Assembly: GCA_002413075.1 (NCBI GenBank)
Contig: DHWG01000140.1
Location: forward strand, 1 to 18,411
Length of the DNA: 18,411 nucleotides
Direction of reading: 5' to 3'
Source of the DNA: Desulfosporosinus sp. UBA5188
Lineage (GTDB): Bacteria; Bacillota; Desulfitobacteriia; Desulfitobacteriales; Desulfitobacteriaceae
The position numbers were made by a program, and so were the translations under genes. Within the stretch, counting starts at the first letter, position 1, and every line of letters begins with the position of its first letter. The notes under the pieces were generated by a model. That model had not been told where the DNA came from. It did no database searches and saw only the letters and a list, made by a program, of their open reading frames with translations. Shown piece by piece: positions 14,650-18,411 of the stretch.

Positions 14650-14739
14650 CGTATAATTGGGGAATGGAATAGTAGTGTAACGTGAATTATGTCTCGGCGC
14701 AGGATACGGGGTTATCTAACCCTAAAGAGGAGATAAATC

Positions 14740-15453
14740 ATGGAATTACTGAACGTAACCATTGACCACGCGGGGTATTCTGGCAAAAAGGCAGATGTTA
14801 TTAAGGACGTGACCTTGTCTGTGAAATCCGGTGAACTGGTGGGGCTCATTGGCCCCAATGGCGCAGGCAAAAGCACGACCATCAAGGGGATCTTGGGGTT
14901 GCTGCCGGTTATGGTGGGCAAGGTCGAAATCGCAGGAAAAAATAAAAATTGCGCGTATATTCCCGAACAACCTGTACTCTATGATGGGTTGACACTTTGG
15001 GAACATTTAGAGCTAGCTGCTGCTGCCTATGAAATGGATCGGGAAGTCTTCGTACCTAAAGCTGAGGAACTTCTTAAGCTTTTTCGATTGACAGAGGTAA
15101 AGCACCACTTGCCGGGTACTTTTTCGAAGGGCATGCAACAAAAGGTTATGCTGATCTTGGGTTTTCTGCTGGAGCCAGCGGTTTATGTTGTGGACGAACC
15201 CTTTATGGGTCTGGACCCCAGGGGTACTAAAGATTTCCTTGCGCTTTTGGACCAAGCGAGAGCACAAGGCGCTGGCGTGTTAATGTGTACTCACATCCTG
15301 GATACTGCAGAAAAGATATGTAGTGCTTTTATCTTGATGAACGCAGGGACGGTCCTAACTCGAGGAACCCTGCTGGAAATCAGGGAGCAATGCCAGTTGC
15401 CGGAGGGTTCTTTATTTGACTGTTTTGATCAACTTGTGGAGAGCACTTCATGA
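14740..15453 (+). CDS. ecsA: ABC transporter ATP-binding protein, EcsA family
   Basis: Cytoplasmic ATPase of the EcsAB transporter, known in Bacillus for effects on secretion, regulated intramembrane proteolysis and competence; the exported substrate is not firmly defined. The 237-residue protein has Walker A GPNGAGKST at 38-46 and the signature region FSKGMQQKV at 128-136, which has the K-G-M form seen in EcsA instead of LSGGQ. Walker B with the catalytic glutamate is VYVVDEPFMGLDP at 148-160, and the H-loop is in MCTHILDTAEKI. AGAGGAG lies about 8 bases before ATG 14740. The stop overlaps the start of the next gene (ATGA), so the ATPase and permease are translationally coupled. Confidence 0.88.
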   Translation: MELLNVTIDHAGYSGKKADVIKDVTLSVKSGELVGLIGPNGAGKSTTIKGILGLLPVMVGKVEIAGKNKNCAYIPEQPVLYDGLTLWEHLELAAAAYEMDREVFVPKAEELLKLFRLTEVKHHLPGTFSKGMQQKVMLILGFLLEPAVYVVDEPFMGLDPRGTKDFLALLDQARAQGAGVLMCTHILDTAEKICSAFILMNAGTVLTRGTLLEIREQCQLPEGSLFDCFDQLVESTS

Positions 15454-16673
15454 TGACCGTGCCAAAACTCTTCTGGCAGCGGCTCGCTTCAGACTGGAAA
15501 TACCAGTATGAAGCTTGGAAGACGGCTGTTGATTGGGTCGTGGCCTTATACATCGTGATTCCTTTTCTAGGTATTTTTATCTACGAGTATCTTGGTTGGT
15601 GGCGGGAAATGCCAAGTTGGCTAATTTATGTGAATCTCAATGCATTCTTGGGAATTGTTTTTATGTTCACTTGGTTGGGTACAACGCGCATCTTTTTGGA
15701 AGAAGCAGACCAGCTTTTTCTATTGCAGAAAAAGGCATGGATTCATCAGCTAATAAAGCTTTGTTTAGGGTATACCATAGGTTATAACGTGCTCATTAGC
15801 ACATTCTTGTTCCTCATATTGGCACCATTTTTGTTACACTACGGGGTTTCACCTCGGGAAATTGTTTGGATGACCTTGTTCACGATCGTGTTTAAGACCT
15901 GTATGGGGATTGCCAAGCAATTCGTTGAGCTGCGATTTATGGGTTGGATTCAAAACCTCGTTAGAACAGTCCTGCTGATCATGGCGGGTGTTTACTGGAG
16001 GCAAAGCGTTTATTACCTTATGAGTCACTCAGTCTTGTATTATGTGTCACTGATCGTTCTTTCTGGGGTATTAGTTTTGCTTTTATTCAGACGGGTAACC
16101 TTGCGGGGAACTTTTTTCCTAGATGTCGTTCGAGAAAAAAATGCGAGGTTACGGCTAGTCAAACTTCTCCTGCAGAACTTGGGGACTTATGAGAAAAAGC
16201 CCATGTTCACTAGGAAACGCCCATTATTCTTCAGAAGCTCAAACCTACTCTTTAAGAAACGCAACCCCGTGAACGGCTTGGTGGAGATGTTTCTGAAAGC
16301 TGAATCGCGAGATGAGAAAGATGTGACAGCTTACTTCAAAATGTTGGGGACAAGCGTTGTGGCCATGATCCTCTTTCCCGCTGACTATGGATGGCTTCTT
16401 TGGGTCGTTTTTTCACTCATGATAACTGGCTTTATTGGGGTATTATGGAGGGCCGCAATGAACAATCCCTTTGTCTGTTTATTCCCTTGGCTTTCGGAAA
16501 CAAAGGTGCCAGCGGCGAGGAAATCCATCTTTTTGATGGCTTTGCCGGGGCAGATATTTCTCGGATTAGTGGTTGCCATTAGGACTCAAGCCTGGTTGGG
16601 AGGCCTAGTGATGGTGCCCATTGCAATTCTTATCGGGTATTATAGTGCCAAGAAAGTTTCCTTAAAATCTTGA
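15450..16673 (+). CDS. ecsB: ABC transporter permease, EcsB family
   Basis: Membrane partner of the preceding EcsA ATPase, 407 residues, with several hydrophobic segments. An early pair lies at about 28-48 and 62-80, a central cluster at about 105-215, and a last group at about 300-405. The charged cytoplasmic stretch between (about 215-300) is rich in Lys and Arg. The N-terminus LFWQRLASDWKYQYEAWKTA resembles the conserved EcsB opening R-x(5)-K-x-x-x-x-x-D-W. The start is ATG 15450, or the adjacent ATG 15453; both overlap the ecsA stop. No third subunit (EcsC) follows. The physiological substrate cannot be inferred from the sequence. Confidence 0.85.
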   Translation: MMTVPKLFWQRLASDWKYQYEAWKTAVDWVVALYIVIPFLGIFIYEYLGWWREMPSWLIYVNLNAFLGIVFMFTWLGTTRIFLEEADQLFLLQKKAWIHQLIKLCLGYTIGYNVLISTFLFLILAPFLLHYGVSPREIVWMTLFTIVFKTCMGIAKQFVELRFMGWIQNLVRTVLLIMAGVYWRQSVYYLMSHSVLYYVSLIVLSGVLVLLLFRRVTLRGTFFLDVVREKNARLRLVKLLLQNLGTYEKKPMFTRKRPLFFRSSNLLFKKRNPVNGLVEMFLKAESRDEKDVTAYFKMLGTSVVAMILFPADYGWLLWVVFSLMITGFIGVLWRAAMNNPFVCLFPWLSETKVPAARKSIFLMALPGQIFLGLVVAIRTQAWLGGLVMVPIAILIGYYSAKKVSLKS

Positions 16674-16744
16674 AAGAATTGTGATCATGTTCGCTCCTTG
16701 TGAACAATTTAGGCTAGAAATACTGAGATGAAGAAGGTAGTAAT

Positions 16745-18304
16745 ATGACAAATCCTCAAGTAAAACCAGTAATCTTATCAGAGCAGGTTCAGACAACCCT
16801 CACCACCCTTGAACCCCTCACCCGAAAAGTGTTTCTGTCCCTCACGCCACCTAGTCCAAGAGATAATCGGGCAGATGTCGATCAAGTGCGTCAAATGCTA
16901 GAACGGAGCTGCGACAATGTCTCGGTGCCCCTGTCACTGATGCGCAAGCTACCGAGCCTCTGTCGTGGTGCCGATTGGAAAGTCACCGCCACCTTAGCGG
17001 AGATTGGCAAGGGATGGAAATTAATTGAACTAGAACCCGGCGATACTACGAACGAACAATTCGGGTTGGCCATTGACATTGGAACAACAACGGTGGTGGT
17101 ATACCTTATTGATTTGTGTGACGGTAAAGTTCTGAACCACGCGGCAGCCTATAACGCTCAAATTATCATGGGAGAGGACATTTTAACAAGAATTCGTCAG
17201 GCTCTTGAACCGGGCGGTCTAGACCGTTTGCAAAAAGCGGTTGTAGAGACACTAAACCGTTTAATTAAAGACCTTTGCCCGCTACCAAGAGAAACACAGA
17301 AAATTACCGCTGTAGCGATAGGGGCCAATACAACCATGATCCACCTCTTGCTGGGGTTGAACCCAGCGTCTATTTGCCGCGATCCCTATACACCTAGCGT
17401 GAACAATCCTGGCCTAATTCCTGCAGATGAGATTGGCTTAGACATCAATCCTCTCGCGCCGGTCTATTGTCTGCCGAGTATAGGAAGTTACCTTGGCGGT
17501 GATGTCATCGGCGGGATACTGGTCAGTGGGATGCACAAAAAGGCCGACGTCTCATTATTTGTCGACATCGGCACCAATGGAGAAATCGTGATGGGTAACG
17601 AAGATTGGCTTGTCGCTTGTGCCGGCGCAGCAGGGCCGGCACTGGAGGGTGGTGTTACAGCGTTTGGTATGCGTGCAGAACCGGGAGCCGTGGATCACGT
17701 TTCTATAGATAAGGCGACGGGTCAGGTCGAGTACACAACTTTGGACAATAAACCTGCCCGTGGGATCTGTGGTTCTGGACTGGTTGATACTTTGGCAGAG
17801 CTCTTCCTGGATGGTATCATTGATAGAAACGCCCATTTCGAGAAAGGGCGGGAGTCGTATGTCATTGTCCCAGCCAAAGAGACGGCTTTGGGAGAAGACA
17901 TTGTAGTGACTCAGATTGATATTAATAATTTTATGGCGACCAAAGGGGCGGTCAATGCCGCAACGGATCTATTAATGGAAAACGTCGGTTGCGATTGGCA
18001 GGGCCTAAGCCAGTTCTATGCGGCTGGGGCGTTTGGTCAGTATTTGCCGATCGAATCAGCCATTACCATTGGACTATATCCTGACCTTCCACGCTCATCC
18101 ATCGTGCGCTTGGGCAATAGTTCTGGTGAAGCCGCTCGTCAAGTCCTTCTATCTCGTTCCAAACGTATGGAGGCAGAAGCGATTGCGGCAAAGGTTACTT
18201 ATTTCGAGCTAAATGCGAATACCACATTCATGGAAAAATTTCGTGGCAGTAAATTTCTGCCCCACACGGACCTTGCCCGTTACCCCAGTGTCAAGATACG
18301 GTAG
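16745..18304 (+). CDS. RACo-type corrinoid-activation ATPase (ASKHA, DUF4445), lacking the N-terminal [2Fe-2S] domain
   Basis: Reductive activator of corrinoid proteins: members use ATP hydrolysis to drive reduction of inactive Co(II) corrinoid to Co(I) in methyltransferase systems such as CoFeSP or O-demethylases. The ASKHA core begins near residue 106, with the phosphate-binding GLAIDIGTTTVVVYLIDL (DIGTTT 111-116) and VDIGTNGEIVMG (DIGTNGE 274-280). Further landmarks are ACAGAAGPALEGG, GICGSGLVDTLAEL and AGAFGQYLPIESAITIGLYP. Typical RACo proteins exceed 600 residues and begin with a plant-type [2Fe-2S] ferredoxin domain. This 519-residue protein starts with about 100 residues that contain no C-x4-5-C-x2-C pattern. 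ATG 16745 has AAGGTAG a few bases upstream. No corrinoid protein or methyltransferase is adjacent. Confidence 0.9.
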   Translation: MTNPQVKPVILSEQVQTTLTTLEPLTRKVFLSLTPPSPRDNRADVDQVRQMLERSCDNVSVPLSLMRKLPSLCRGADWKVTATLAEIGKGWKLIELEPGDTTNEQFGLAIDIGTTTVVVYLIDLCDGKVLNHAAAYNAQIIMGEDILTRIRQALEPGGLDRLQKAVVETLNRLIKDLCPLPRETQKITAVAIGANTTMIHLLLGLNPASICRDPYTPSVNNPGLIPADEIGLDINPLAPVYCLPSIGSYLGGDVIGGILVSGMHKKADVSLFVDIGTNGEIVMGNEDWLVACAGAAGPALEGGVTAFGMRAEPGAVDHVSIDKATGQVEYTTLDNKPARGICGSGLVDTLAELFLDGIIDRNAHFEKGRESYVIVPAKETALGEDIVVTQIDINNFMATKGAVNAATDLLMENVGCDWQGLSQFYAAGAFGQYLPIESAITIGLYPDLPRSSIVRLGNSSGEAARQVLLSRSKRMEAEAIAAKVTYFELNANTTFMEKFRGSKFLPHTDLARYPSVKIR

Positions 18305-18355
18305 GTGAAGTTGATGCCAATTTTGCAGGACCTAAACGAACAGAATGAATTTGAT

Positions 18356-18411
18356 TGATCACGAAAATGACCACGTCTTAATAATTCAAGACGTGGTCAT
18401 TTTCGTGATCA
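18356..18411. terminator. Perfect 24-bp hairpin at the window edge
   Basis: Arms 18356-18379 (starting TGATCACGAAAATGACC) and 18388-18411 are perfectly complementary around an 8-base loop AATAATTC. It lies 51 bases after the RACo-type gene stop and reaches the last base of the window, so the stem could extend further. It is most simply a bidirectional terminator; any T tract would be outside the window. Confidence 0.75.

Noticed and set aside
16678..16712. Hairpin between ecsB and the RACo-type gene
   Set aside because: GTTC/GAAC with outer AATT pairs is interrupted by mismatches and has no T tract, so it is not strong enough to call a terminator.
18305..18358. 17-codon frame directly after the RACo-type stop
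   Set aside because: It is simply the continuation of the same frame past the TAG, with no ribosome site of its own and no similarity to a protein start.

Overview
This window looks like a chromosomal segment of an anaerobic, spore-former-type Firmicute close to Desulfosporosinus or Desulfitobacterium. That is inferred from gene content and style rather than from a search. The pointers are futalosine-pathway menaquinone genes (mqnB, mqnD), a Tat-exported four-cluster Fe-S protein with an NrfD membrane partner, a siroheme sulfite/nitrite reductase-like protein, a RACo-type corrinoid activator, EcsAB, RNase J, a sigma-54 activator, strong AGGAGG-type ribosome sites with some GTG/TTG starts, and a probable selenoprotein. 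Base composition is moderate. No mobile element, CRISPR array, rRNA or tRNA was recognised.

Layout. At 71-1708 (minus) lies an aspartate 4-decarboxylase. Divergent from it, 2066-3698 (plus) holds a two-gene unit: a Tat-signal 4x[4Fe-4S] protein and an NrfD-type quinol-interacting membrane subunit, with no catalytic subunit beside them. It ends at a good terminator. At 3861-5838 (plus) is a compact three-gene unit bounded by terminators: a GNAT-like protein, a DsbA/FrnE-family thiol oxidoreductase and a small siroheme reductase-like protein. The oxidoreductase has an in-frame TGA exactly where the first cysteine of its CPFC motif should be, so it is most likely a UGA-decoded selenoprotein with a UPFC motif. 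A simple ORF finder sees only its 3' part. At 5908-7572 (minus) is RNase J, starting at TTG.

At 7864-9386 (plus) mqnB and mqnD overlap by 4 bases. At 9444-9899 is a small membrane protein of unknown function. The gap before the next gene holds a strong hairpin and a possible gene remnant on the minus strand. At 10280-11686 is a soluble chemoreceptor with a C-terminal CZB zinc-binding domain.

At 12093-14564 there is a sigma-54 module: a near-consensus -24/-12 promoter, a 42-codon small ORF, a 3-hydroxyacyl-CoA dehydrogenase-like protein lacking nearly all of its C-terminal domain, a hairpin, then a PAS/AAA+/Fis sigma-54 activator that probably controls it. At 14740-16673 are ecsA and ecsB, overlapping by 4 bases. 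At 16745-18304 is a RACo-type ASKHA ATPase without the usual N-terminal [2Fe-2S] domain. The window ends inside or at the edge of a perfect 24-bp hairpin.

The most notable item is the probable UPFC selenoprotein and its operon with a siroheme reductase-like protein. Next are the sigma-54 module around a truncated dehydrogenase and the RACo lacking its electron-accepting domain.
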